33,055 bases of DNA from Bacteroidales bacterium (GCA_024401895.1 JAKSKE010000018.1:1-33055); one strand, 5' to 3'; counted from the first letter of the stretch, positions 26,335-33,055 are shown. A program made the numbers and translations. Notes: generated by a model not told the origin, from the letters alone.

Positions 26335-26908
26335 ACTTGGTCTCATTACTAAAGGGTTTATCAAGGAGAACCCTACGTTTGTGCTCGTATTGGGTATGTG
26401 CCCTACGCTTGCCACCACCACGTCGGCCGTGAACGGTCTCGAGATGGGGCTTGCAACTATGTTTGTGCTCATTCTGAGCAATATAGTGATTTCGCTTGTG
26501 GCTCCCATAGTGCCCGACAAAGTGCACATTCCGGTGTACATTGTCATTATTGCTACCTTCGTTACTGTTCTGCAGCTCCTTATGCAGGCTTTTGTGCCCG
26601 AAGTTTACAAGACCCTGGGACTTTTCATACCGCTTATTGTGGTAAACTGCATAGTGCTGGGCCGGGCCGAGGCATTTGCCAACAAGAATACGGTCCTGGA
26701 TTCGGCTCTGGACGGAATTGGAATAGGCATTGGCTTCACCCTTTCGCTTACTGTCATAGGCATTATTCGTGAGATTCTGGGCAGCGGCAGCGTTTTCGGG
26801 GCCAAGTTTATTCCCGGCGACGGAGTCCTGGCTTTCGTTATGGCTCCCGGTGCCTTCCTGGTGTTGGGTTACCTTATGGTTCTTTTCAACAAATTTGCAA
26901 AGAAGTAG
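26327..26908 (+). CDS. rnfE: Rnf complex subunit RnfE
   Basis: This 193-residue integral membrane subunit has six predicted helices. It carries the family signatures LGMCPTLATTTSAVNGLEMG near the N-terminus and VNCIVLGRAEAFA in the fourth segment. RnfE and RnfA are homologous, inverted partners that hold an iron centre between them in the membrane core. It lies three bases before rnfA. Confidence 0.96.
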   Translation: MSKLGLITKGFIKENPTFVLVLGMCPTLATTTSAVNGLEMGLATMFVLILSNIVISLVAPIVPDKVHIPVYIVIIATFVTVLQLLMQAFVPEVYKTLGLFIPLIVVNCIVLGRAEAFANKNTVLDSALDGIGIGIGFTLSLTVIGIIREILGSGSVFGAKFIPGDGVLAFVMAPGAFLVLGYLMVLFNKFAKK

Positions 26909-26911
26909 AGT

Positions 26912-27520
26912 ATGTCAGAGTTTTTCCTAATCATAATATCGGCGATATTCGTCAATAACATAGTTCTGGCCCAGTTCCTTGGAATCTGCCCTTTCCTCGG
27001 GGTTTCCAATAAGCTGAGCACGGCTACCGGAATGTCGGGTGCGGTTTGCTTTGTGATTACCCTGGCAACCGTAGTTACCTATCTGGTGAATCAGTATCTG
27101 CTGGTTCCTTTCAAGCTGGAGTTCCTGCAAACCATTGCTTTCATTCTGGTTATTGCTGCCCTGGTGCAGCTGGTAGAGATTGTGCTCAAGAAGATAAGCC
27201 CGTCGCTGTATCAGGCGCTGGGAATCTTCCTTCCCCTCATTACCACGAACTGTGCAGTGTTGGGCGTAGCCATTACGGTGGTTACCAAGCAGTTTACCTT
27301 CAGCGGGGGCGAACCTCATCTGTTCAATCTGGGCGAGGCTACAATATATGCCTTTGCAACTTCGCTGGGCTATGCTCTGGCAATGGTGCTCTTTGCGGGA
27401 ATTCGCGAGCATCTGGCTCTGAACAACGTGCCCAAGTCTTTCAAGGGGCTGCCTATAGCTCTCATTACTGTGAGCATTATGGCTATGGCTTTTCTGGGAT
27501 TTTCTGGAATGGTAAAATAG
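26912..27520 (+). CDS. rnfA: Rnf complex subunit RnfA
   Basis: This 202-residue six-helix membrane protein is the partner of RnfE. The motifs FVNNIVLAQFLGICPFLGVS and TTNCAVLGVA hold the conserved Cys residues expected for the intramembrane iron centre. The stop is followed after 10 bases by the first nfn gene, which makes an Rnf-Nfn transcript likely. Confidence 0.96.
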   Translation: MSEFFLIIISAIFVNNIVLAQFLGICPFLGVSNKLSTATGMSGAVCFVITLATVVTYLVNQYLLVPFKLEFLQTIAFILVIAALVQLVEIVLKKISPSLYQALGIFLPLITTNCAVLGVAITVVTKQFTFSGGEPHLFNLGEATIYAFATSLGYALAMVLFAGIREHLALNNVPKSFKGLPIALITVSIMAMAFLGFSGMVK

Positions 27521-27530
27521 CGGGGCCTCT

Positions 27531-28391
27531 ATGTTCGAGATTCTTTCCAAGGAGATGCTCACTCCTAACATCTGCCAAATGAGGGTGAACGCTCCCAGGA
27601 TTGCCGCGTCGGCTCGTCCCGGGCAGTTCCTCATTGTAAGGGCAGACGAGAAAGGAGAACGTATTCCTTTAACTATCAGTGATTTCGATGCCGTTCAAGG
27701 GTGGGTTACCATTGTGACTCAGGCCATAGGAGCATCGACCTGCGACATTGTTTCCTTCGAAGTGGGGGAGAGCTTTGCCGACATAGCCGGTCCGTTGGGT
27801 CTGCCTTCGGGTTTTGTCAATGAATCGGACGAAGTCCTGGCCGGCTCTTCATACGTGTTCATTGCCGGAGGGGTTGGTACGGCGCCGGTCTATCCTCAGG
27901 TGAAGTGGCTGCACGACCGTGGAGTCAAGGTAGATGTGATTGTGGGCGCCCGCACGAAGGATCTTCTCATTTATACCAATCGGCTGGCGCAGGTCGCCGA
28001 CAATCTTTATATATGTACCGACGACGGCTCCGAAGGTTTTCACGGGGTAGGAACCGCGATGCTCGAGAAGCTTGTGTCGGAGGGGAAACAGTACACCCAA
28101 GCGGTAGCCATAGGCCCTATGATTATGATGAAGTTCGCTACTGCGTGCTGCTGTAAACTGGGCATTCCCGTAATAGTGAGTCTGAATACTCTTATGGTTG
28201 ACGGTACCGGTATGTGCGGAGCCTGCAGGGTGACGGTTGGCGGTAAAACCCGTTTCGCCTGCGTCGAGGGCCCCGAATTTGACGGAGCGCTGGTCGATTT
28301 CGACGAAGCTATGCGCCGTCAGGGACAGTACCGCAGCGAGGAAGCGTTTGAGAAAGAACATCACAAATGCAGAATAGGGAGGGGCAAGTAA
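27531..28391 (+). CDS. nfnA: NfnA-type ferredoxin:NADP oxidoreductase subunit (FAD, 2Fe-2S)
   Basis: This 286-residue protein has the FAD- and NAD-binding fold of the dihydroorotate dehydrogenase electron-transfer subunit and NfnA family. The FAD domain has RPGQFLIVR and RIPLTISD. The nucleotide part has FIAGGVGTAPVYPQ. The C-terminal 2Fe-2S loop holds Cys229, Cys232 and Cys244 plus Asp224 (VDGTGMCGACR). An Asp ligand has been reported for the Thermotoga enzyme, so this fits NfnA. With the next gene it would form the electron-bifurcating transhydrogenase linking NADPH, NADH and ferredoxin. Sulfide dehydrogenase (SudB) is an alternative name for close relatives. Confidence 0.9.
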   Translation: MFEILSKEMLTPNICQMRVNAPRIAASARPGQFLIVRADEKGERIPLTISDFDAVQGWVTIVTQAIGASTCDIVSFEVGESFADIAGPLGLPSGFVNESDEVLAGSSYVFIAGGVGTAPVYPQVKWLHDRGVKVDVIVGARTKDLLIYTNRLAQVADNLYICTDDGSEGFHGVGTAMLEKLVSEGKQYTQAVAIGPMIMMKFATACCCKLGIPVIVSLNTLMVDGTGMCGACRVTVGGKTRFACVEGPEFDGALVDFDEAMRRQGQYRSEEAFEKEHHKCRIGRGK

Positions 28392-29770
28392 TGGCAGAAA
28401 GAATACCTAGAGTGCCTGTGCGTGCGCAGGATCCCGAAGTTCGGGCGAAATGTTTCGAAGAAGTGTCGCTGGGGTATGACCGGCAGGAGGCAATGCTCGA
28501 GGCCAGCCGCTGCCTGCATTGCAAGAACCCCCGTTGTGTGGGTGCCTGCCCGGTGAATATTCAGATTCCCGATTTCATTGCCTGCGTTGCAAAAGGAGAT
28601 ATCGCAGGGGCCGCCGCGGTCATTGCGAAGGATTCGTCGCTGCCTGCGGTGTGCGGGCGCGTGTGTCCCCAGGAAAATCAGTGCGAGGGCAGCTGCATCC
28701 TCGGAATAAAGGGCGAGCCTGTTGCAATCGGCGCTCTTGAGCGCTTCGTGGCCGACAATTCTCCCTCGACAGAAGTAGAGCAGGCGGCCGCAGGCGGACA
28801 TAAGGTTGCCGTAATAGGAAGCGGCCCCGCCGGACTTGCCTGTGCCAGCGACCTTGCCCGTCTGGGATATGACGTTACCGTCTTTGAAGCCCTGCATAAG
28901 GCCGGGGGAGTGCTGGAGTATGGTATTCCCGAATTCCGTCTGCCCAAAGAAAAGGTGCTCAAGCCCGCCATAGATACGGTGAAGGCACTGGGAGTAAAGA
29001 TAGAAACCGACGTTATTGTGGGCAGGACCGTTACCATTGACTCGCTGATGGACAGCGAAGGTTTCGAGGCTGTGTTCGTGGGAACCGGCGCCGGCCTTCC
29101 TAAATTTATGGGTATTCCCGGCGAGAATCTGTGCGGAGTGTTCTCGGCCAACGAGTTCCTTACCCGCAACAACCTTATGAAGGCCTGGAGGGAAGATTAT
29201 CTCACCCCCATTCACGCCGGTTCAAAAGTTTGCGTGGTAGGCGGAGGAAACGTCGCAATGGACGCCGCCCGTACAGCCTTAAGGCTGGGGGCCGAGGTGC
29301 ATATAGTCTATCGCCGTACCGAAAAGGAACTTCCCGCCCGAAAGGAGGAGGTGAGTCACGCCCTTGAAGAGGGTATAGTGTTCGATATGCTCACCAATCC
29401 CGTGGAAATAACGGGCGACGAGCGCGGATGGGTCAAGTCTCTCCGCTGCATACGTATGGAACTGGGAGAACCCGATTCCTCTGGGCGCAGGTCTCCCGTA
29501 CCTGTCGAGGGCTCTGAATTCGAGATTCCCACCGAGACCGTGATTATGGCCCTGGGAACGTCTCCCAACCCTTTGATCAGCAGTACCACCGCTGGCCTGG
29601 AGGTTACCCGGCGCGGCTGCCTGGTCGCCAGTGAAGAAGGCGCTACCACGCGTCCCGGGGTATTTGCCGGCGGCGATGCCGTAACCGGTGCCGCCACTGT
29701 AATTCTGGCAATGGGAGCCGGAAGAAAGGCCGCCAAGGCTATAGATGAATACCTTGCATCCAAAAAATGA
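28391..29770 (+). CDS. nfnB: NfnB-type NADPH-dependent oxidoreductase (GltD-like)
   Basis: This 459-residue flavoprotein is related to the glutamate synthase small subunit. Two 4Fe-4S motifs lie at the N-terminus (CLHCKNPRCVGACP and CGRVCPQENQCEGSC). The FAD site is IGSGPAGLACASDLARLG and the NADP site is VVGGGNVAMDAARTALRLG with RRTEKELPAR. The C-terminal FAD motif is GVFAGGDAVTGAATVI. The ATG at 28391 overlaps the nfnA stop by one base (TAATG) and follows GGAGG. No glutamate synthase large subunit is nearby, and pairing with nfnA favours NfnB over GltD. The end overlaps the broken fucosidase gene by four bases. Confidence 0.92.
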   Translation: MAERIPRVPVRAQDPEVRAKCFEEVSLGYDRQEAMLEASRCLHCKNPRCVGACPVNIQIPDFIACVAKGDIAGAAAVIAKDSSLPAVCGRVCPQENQCEGSCILGIKGEPVAIGALERFVADNSPSTEVEQAAAGGHKVAVIGSGPAGLACASDLARLGYDVTVFEALHKAGGVLEYGIPEFRLPKEKVLKPAIDTVKALGVKIETDVIVGRTVTIDSLMDSEGFEAVFVGTGAGLPKFMGIPGENLCGVFSANEFLTRNNLMKAWREDYLTPIHAGSKVCVVGGGNVAMDAARTALRLGAEVHIVYRRTEKELPARKEEVSHALEEGIVFDMLTNPVEITGDERGWVKSLRCIRMELGEPDSSGRRSPVPVEGSEFEIPTETVIMALGTSPNPLISSTTAGLEVTRRGCLVASEEGATTRPGVFAGGDAVTGAATVILAMGAGRKAAKAIDEYLASKK

Positions 29771-30473
29771 TAAGAAAACGGTGTATTCCGCTAATCCTGC
29801 TTTCGGTGCTTCTGCTGCCGGTTTGCGCCCGAAGCCAGACTCCCGATTCGTTGAAGTACTTGCCTTCGGCTCAGAACCTTGCCGCGAGGGAAGAATTTTC
29901 CAAGTCGCGTCTGGGCATCTTTCTGCATTGGGGCATCTACTCAATGCTGGGAGATGGGGAATGGGTGATGAATATACGCAACCATAACTACACGGCATCA
30001 CGACGGCTTTTCAATGTTTAAAACAAAGGAGAGCCCGTACAATATCATAGATGCCACTCCGTTCAAGAGAGATGTCATTGCCGAACTCGCCGATGCCTGC
30101 CATCGCGAAGGGCTGAAAATTCATTTCTACTATTCCCAGCTTGACTGGGGCAGGGAAGACTATCTCCCTTTGGGGAGCACAGGACAGGTCGAAGGCCGCA
30201 GAAAAGGTGGAGACTGGAACGGCTACCTGGGGTTTATGAACGCGCAGCTTACCGAACTGCTTACGAACTACGGCGAAGTGGGAGCAATCACCATACCGAG
30301 CCTTTCCCGGGAGAGGACATACAGATATTCGAAAAGGACCTTCCCGGCGAGAATCTGAACGGTTACTGCGAAGGCCAGGGAGTGTCGCTCACTCTTCCGC
30401 TCGAAACCTGCCAGACAATGAATTACAGCTGGGGCTACCGCATAACCGACAATGCCGCTAAAACTTTTGATTT
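29767..30473 (+). pseudogene. Decayed GH29 alpha-L-fucosidase with internal deletions
   Basis: Three pieces of a GH29 enzyme lie in three frames. Piece 1 (29767-29990) has a signal peptide and SRLGIFLHWGIYSMLGDGEW. Piece 2 (29993-30285) reads RHHDGFSMFKTKESPYN through MNAQLTELLTNYGEVGAI. Piece 3 (30286-30465) reads NHHTEPFPGEDIQIFEKDLP to ETCQTMNYSWGYRITDN. In intact relatives about 30 residues separate pieces 1 and 2, and about 40-50 separate pieces 2 and 3. The second gap removes the WFDG segment with the nucleophile Asp. The C-terminus is also missing, ending just before a 31-base palindrome. About 250 of more than 400 residues remain, so it cannot be active. Confidence 0.9.
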
Positions 30474-30474
30474 T

Positions 30475-30505
30475 CGTACAGACGCAAATGATTCGCGTTT
30501 GTACG
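30475..30505. repeat. 31-base imperfect palindrome, copy A
   Basis: Two 15-base arms around one central G match at 13 of 15 positions. A second copy at 32685-32715 agrees at 28 of 31 bases. Copy A begins where the fucosidase remnant ends and stops three bases before the yolD-like stop codon, so it could also serve as that gene's 3' hairpin. Confidence 0.8.
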
Positions 30506-30508
30506 AAT

Positions 30509-30913
30509 TCACTCAAGAATCATTATTGATGCAATGTCGTCCAAGGATATTCCGGCTCCTTCTTTCAAAATGAGAAGCCTGCCGGGGATATCCACGTTCC
30601 TTACGGTTCCTTCCGTTTGTACATATACTCCACCTTTTTTCCGGCCATCCTTTCTGAACCAGGTGATGCTCACTTTCGGATGTTCATTGAGCCTCTCGAC
30701 AATAATTGAAAGAGTCTCGTTCAGAGCAAGCATCTGTTCTTCGTCCAAATCGGTTCGGGCGTCAGTCAGGCGGGCGGTTTCACAAACCATTGCGTCGTAT
30801 CCGGTGAGGGCGGCAAAGGGAGCGAACTGCGCCGCCCTGTCGTATTCCGACATTCTCGGATGCGATTTTGGATTCCAGCGGGGAATATTTATGATATCGT
30901 CGTACCTGCTCAT
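30509..30913 (-). CDS. YolD-like family protein
   Basis: This 134-residue protein has the N-terminal signature of YolD-like proteins linked to Y-family polymerases (MSEYDRAAQFAPFAALTGYD, about 21-40). A helix follows (about 50-75), then a beta-rich C-terminal part (VSITWFRKDGRKKGGVYV). Its function is not well established; such genes commonly accompany umuC-like genes, mainly in Firmicutes. Its ATG overlaps the polymerase stop by four bases (ATGA), so the two are translationally coupled. A role in controlling the polymerase is likely by context. Confidence 0.83.
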   Translation of the reverse strand: MSRYDDIINIPRWNPKSHPRMSEYDRAAQFAPFAALTGYDAMVCETARLTDARTDLDEEQMLALNETLSIIVERLNEHPKVSITWFRKDGRKKGGVYVQTEGTVRNVDIPGRLLILKEGAGISLDDIASIMILE

Positions 30914-32376
30914 GCCTTGTGCCCTCCCACCTGCTGGTTCCTGTCTTTGGCCGTAGCCCCCTCTTCGAAGTTCATCCCCTTGAGGATGGCATTCTTGCCG
31001 TATTTGTTCTTAATTGCGAGGATGGCCTCCTGACGGCGGCGTTCCTTCTCGTCGGCCTCCTGATGATTCTCAAACAAGTCGAGTTGAATATCTGCCTTCG
31101 ATTCATCGACAGTATTTTCGGCAACGACATTCATACGTCTTACCAGCAGATTCCTATCCACAACCCTGTCGAAGAGCTGCATTACAGCCGCTGTTATCTG
31201 CTCGGTTGAAGATGTCCGGTGTGACAGCCGTATGCTTCCGTGCGAGGGTTTCGGGACTTCGCGCCCGTACCAGTCCTTTTCCACAGGGCCGGTATAGGCG
31301 TTGCGACGTCTCTCGTCTGTCAGGTTCTCTATGTCATAACCTATCATCAGCGTCATCTTGTCGGTGACAAGTTTCTTGGCTACAAGATCGAGTACCAGAT
31401 TATCGGTCATCTCCCGTACCACCAGTTTCGCCTTGTCGAAAGTGTATGCGCAGGACAGCACCTGACCGGTGCTGAGACTGTTCACCGAGGGCTTGTAGGC
31501 CTTTATCTGCGCGATGGTGCAGGGTTCCCAACCCCAGGCGTGGTCGATGAGAAGTTCTGCATTCACGCCGAACAGTTTGTACAGCCGCGCCTCGCAGTTT
31601 ATGGAACATCTGGCAATGTCCCCGAGGGTGTACATATAGTTTGCCTCCAGTCGGGCCGCCAGTCCGTGGCCGATTCTCCAGAAATCTGTCAGAGGACGAT
31701 GGTCCCAGTATTTCTGGCGGAAGGACATTTCGTCAAGTTCTGCAATACGTACACCATCCTTATCTGCCGGGTTGTGTTTGGCTTCCACGTCCATCGCCAC
31801 CTTCGCAAGGAACATATTCGTACCAATGCCTGCAGTGGCGGTAATTCCGGTGCTGGCCAGAACGTCACGCACCATTCTCATTGCCAGGTCCCGGGCACTG
31901 CATTTATAGGTTCCAAGGTATGCCGTGGCATCAATGAACACCTCATCGCAGCTGTACACGTGAATGTCCTCCGGAGCAATGTATTTGAGGTACACACTGT
32001 AAACTTTCGTGCTCACCTCCATATAGCGGTGCATTCGCGGAGGTGCCGCAATGTATTCCAAGGCAAGGGACGGATTCGCCTGAACTGCCTTATTGTCCGA
32101 TGAACCTCCGGTAAGCCGCCATCCGGGAACCCGCCTGCGCCGTTGCTCGTTGATGGCCCTCACTTTCTGTACCACCTCGAACAGACGCGCCCTGCCGGGA
32201 ATACCATAAGATTTGAGAGAAGGAGAAACGGCCAGGCAGATGGTCTTCTCCGTGCGGGAAACATCGGCCACGACAAGATTGGTGGAAAGAGGATCCAGCC
32301 CTCTGTCCACACACTCCACTGAAGCATAAAAGGACTTCAAGTCAATGGCAATATATTGTTTCCCGTTATTATCCAT
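30910..32376 (-). CDS. Y-family (UmuC/DinB-like) translesion DNA polymerase
   Basis: This 488-residue enzyme should copy damaged DNA with low fidelity. Metal ligands are Asp12 (IAIDLKSFYASVE, with Tyr17 as probable steric gate) and Asp144-Glu145 (SCDEVFID). The helix-hairpin-helix region (FWRIGHGLAARLEANYMYTL) and little-finger domain follow. A canonical beta-clamp-binding motif, QLDLF, lies at about 431-435. The arrangement resembles the umuC-like polymerases found with YolD genes. The ATG at 32376 was preferred over a TTG four codons upstream because it lies just after a -7 box and gives a normal N-terminus. No LexA-like box or umuD gene was recognised. Confidence 0.92.
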   Translation of the reverse strand: MDNNGKQYIAIDLKSFYASVECVDRGLDPLSTNLVVADVSRTEKTICLAVSPSLKSYGIPGRARLFEVVQKVRAINEQRRRRVPGWRLTGGSSDNKAVQANPSLALEYIAAPPRMHRYMEVSTKVYSVYLKYIAPEDIHVYSCDEVFIDATAYLGTYKCSARDLAMRMVRDVLASTGITATAGIGTNMFLAKVAMDVEAKHNPADKDGVRIAELDEMSFRQKYWDHRPLTDFWRIGHGLAARLEANYMYTLGDIARCSINCEARLYKLFGVNAELLIDHAWGWEPCTIAQIKAYKPSVNSLSTGQVLSCAYTFDKAKLVVREMTDNLVLDLVAKKLVTDKMTLMIGYDIENLTDERRRNAYTGPVEKDWYGREVPKPSHGSIRLSHRTSSTEQITAAVMQLFDRVVDRNLLVRRMNVVAENTVDESKADIQLDLFENHQEADEKERRRQEAILAIKNKYGKNAILKGMNFEEGATAKDRNQQVGGHKA

Positions 32377-32385
32377 ACCGGCCCA

Positions 32386-32393
32386 CAAAATTA
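32386..32393 (-). promoter_or_regulatory. -7 box for the polymerase/YolD operon
   Basis: On the - strand this reads TAATTTTG, an exact TAnnTTTG match, with its last base nine bases before the polymerase ATG. The leader would be only about seven bases. No clear -33 TTTG is seen at standard spacing. Confidence 0.45.
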
Positions 32394-32546
32394 CTGAAAA
32401 AGCCGTGATTCCGGCACGACTCTAACGAGCGAAAAATTCTGTTTGAGACAATTTTCTTGACTTTCCGGACGGGCTAGGTGGACAACTTGCACTCGGCCAG
32501 CACGCATAATAGTAACATATTCTTCCAAGTACTTAAATTGTTAAGC

Positions 32547-32638
32547 GGGGCGGGCAGTATGATTCCTGCGATCCTCCCCGCAAGCTGGTCCCCTCCCTTT
32601 TCGGGAGCCAATGTCGCCAGAATCATACCGCCCGCCCC
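32547..32638. repeat. Long GC-rich inverted repeat (19-base arms)
   Basis: Bases 32547-32565 (GGGGCGGGCAGTATGATTC) pair with 32620-32638, with a single G-T-type difference. Similarity extends loosely inward by about seven bases. A small hairpin, CTCCC with GGGAG, lies in the loop. It could be a strong bidirectional terminator, a structured RNA, or the remnant of a small mobile element. Confidence 0.75.
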
Positions 32639-32684
32639 CGGACGTTTCCGCCATTTTTGGTCATTTGTACAGGCGGATGAATGT

Positions 32685-32715
32685 TGTACAGACGCAAATC
32701 ATTTGCGTTTGTACG
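32685..32715. repeat. 31-base imperfect palindrome, copy B
   Basis: Same element as at 30475-30505, with three base differences: the first base, the centre, and one arm position where copy B is more symmetrical. It lies about 310 bases upstream of the polymerase start, so the two copies bracket the polymerase/YolD cassette. Confidence 0.8.
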
Positions 32716-32765
32716 AAAATCATTTGTACAGACGAGTGAATCGGAACGAAGTGACGGCAGGGAGT

Positions 32766-32785
32766 TTGAGGGGAACGCCCCTCAA
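32766..32785. repeat. Perfect 8-bp hairpin with AACG loop
   Basis: TTGAGGGG pairs with CCCCTCAA around AACG. There is no T run after it on the + strand and only a weak A/T stretch on the other, so it is not a classical terminator. It may belong to a structured RNA or repeat element in this spacer. Confidence 0.55.
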
Positions 32786-32802
32786 TGAATTGACATCCTA
32801 GG

Positions 32803-32824
32803 TTCATCCGTGCAGGCGGATGAA
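32803..32824. repeat. 8-bp hairpin TTCATCCG/CGGATGAA
   Basis: A perfect 8-bp stem encloses the loop TGCAGG. Its right half (from 32810) is a near-exact repeat of 32667-32682, linking it to the repeat family in this spacer. Confidence 0.55.
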
Positions 32825-32897
32825 TCCGATTTCATTAGGGGCGTTAACAGCGAAAGATTGCGCAAAACGCGAGTGCTGCAATTAGTTTCACGGTAAT

Positions 32898-32911
32898 TGG
32901 AAATAAGTTGC
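32898..32911 (+). repeat. 14-base direct repeat, copy 1 (possible operator)
   Basis: TGGAAATAAGTTGC recurs exactly at 32964-32977, 66 bases on. Allowing one mismatch, the match extends to 17 bases. Copy 1 lies about 32 bases upstream of the -7 box at 32944, where an activator or repressor could bind. Confidence 0.5.
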
Positions 32912-32943
32912 GATAACATTAGGATAATATTGGAGAAAAGTGG

Positions 32944-32951
32944 TAAATTTG
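32944..32951 (+). promoter_or_regulatory. -7 box for the gene at the window end
   Basis: TAAATTTG is an exact TAnnTTTG match. Transcription would begin near 32954, about 25 bases before the ATG at 32979. No -33 TTTG is seen at normal spacing, which would fit a promoter needing an activator, though this is inference. Confidence 0.5.
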
Positions 32952-32963
32952 ATGCCGAAACAA

Positions 32964-32977
32964 TGGAAATAAGTTGC
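32964..32977 (+). repeat. 14-base direct repeat, copy 2 (possible operator)
   Basis: This second exact copy of TGGAAATAAGTTGC lies in the predicted leader, ending one base before the ATG at 32979. The two copies straddle the -7 box, a common layout for autoregulation. Confidence 0.5.
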
Positions 32978-32978
32978 A

Positions 32979-33055
32979 ATGTTATACAGAAAAGTCAATG
33001 CCGAATTTGAGGCGTGGTTCAAAGGAACCAATAAGAAAGCTTTGTTCGTACAAGG
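32979..33055 (+). CDS. Start of a probable AAA ATPase (DUF4143-type), cut by the window end
   Basis: Only 25 codons are visible. They begin MLYRKVNAEFEAWF and end KKALFVQG, just where a Walker A loop would follow. This pattern (a short basic helix, then a strand directly before the P-loop) is the usual start of the AAA_14/DUF4143 ATPases that are abundant in Bacteroidales. The P-loop itself lies outside the window, so the family is inferred from a short piece. Confidence 0.55.
   Translation, partial: MLYRKVNAEFEAWFKGTNKKALFVQ

Larger units (their letters stand above)
32394..32943. other. Gene-free spacer rich in hairpins and short repeats
   Basis: No supported gene lies in these 550 bases. 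They contain a long inverted repeat (32547-32638), a 31-base palindrome copy (32685-32715) and two TCATTTGTACAG units (32661-32672, 32720-32731). There are also a pair of GTRCAGGCGGATGAAT units (32667-32682, 32810-32825) and two compact hairpins (32766-32785, 32803-32824). Base composition changes sharply from GC-rich hairpins to AT-rich DNA after about 32880. I see no transposase, reverse transcriptase or tRNA here. Confidence 0.7.

Noticed and set aside
28391..29770. Small subunit of glutamate synthase (gltD)
   Set aside because: No large subunit is nearby and the gene is coupled to an NfnA-like partner, so NfnB is the better reading.
30475..32715. Insertion sequence or CRISPR array
   Set aside because: No transposase or integrase gene is present, and there are only two copies of the repeat, 2.2 kb apart, without spacer arrays.
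32478..32801. 107-codon ORF in the final spacer
   Set aside because: It crosses the long inverted repeat and the palindrome, has no start signal, and its composition follows the hairpins.
32394..32880. Retron or diversity-generating element suggested by the hairpins
   Set aside because: No reverse transcriptase is encoded anywhere in the window, and no template/variable repeat pair was found.

Overview
The window is chromosomal DNA from a member of the Bacteroidota, most likely order Bacteroidales. Supporting signs are a SusC/SusD-type outer-membrane pair with Bacteroidota-style lipoproteins, a C10 (streptopain-type) peptidase, a BACON-domain lipoprotein, several perfect TAnnTTTG (-7) promoter boxes, mostly AT-rich start regions without Shine-Dalgarno sequences, and an Rnf complex in the order rseC-rnfBCDGEA. 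Genus and species cannot be fixed from the sequence alone.

Layout. (1) 1-310: the end of an upstream terminator, then a tRNA-Pro with its own promoter and terminator. (2) 563-9886, + strand: SusC-like receptor, SusD-like lipoprotein and a third surface lipoprotein, then a hairpin, a secreted C10 cysteine peptidase and a translationally coupled BACON lipoprotein. There are no glycoside hydrolases here, so the transporter may serve proteins or peptides rather than glycans (inference). (3) 9883-17589, - strand: an operon reading alaS, a single ORF joining an LptF/LptG-type permease to methionyl-tRNA formyltransferase, a NapH/NapG-like membrane polyferredoxin, and a Tat-type aldo/keto reductase with two 4Fe-4S motifs. 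(4) 17663-19814, + strand, divergent from alaS: two tandem M23 peptidases and a MerR-type regulator. (5) 19881-29770, + strand: zinc-ribbon coiled-coil protein, DnaB, RseC, the six Rnf subunits and both subunits of an NfnAB-type transhydrogenase, nearly all overlapping or a few bases apart. (6) 29767-30473: a decayed GH29 alpha-fucosidase still coupled to nfnB. (7) 30475-32715: a Y-family DNA polymerase and YolD-like cassette on the - strand, with a 31-base imperfect palindrome at each side. (8) 32394-32978: a gene-free, hairpin-rich spacer, then the first 25 codons of a probable AAA ATPase gene cut by the window end.

Together, regions 4-5 combine envelope maintenance, replication and energy metabolism. 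Rnf would exchange electrons between ferredoxin and NAD with ion pumping, and Nfn would exchange them among NADPH, NADH and ferredoxin, forming one redox module. I found no CRISPR array, reverse transcriptase, integrase or transposase. The most unusual items are the permease-Fmt fusion, the repeat-flanked polymerase cassette beside the broken fucosidase, the structured spacer after it, and Shine-Dalgarno-like sites clustered in the rnf/nfn operon.
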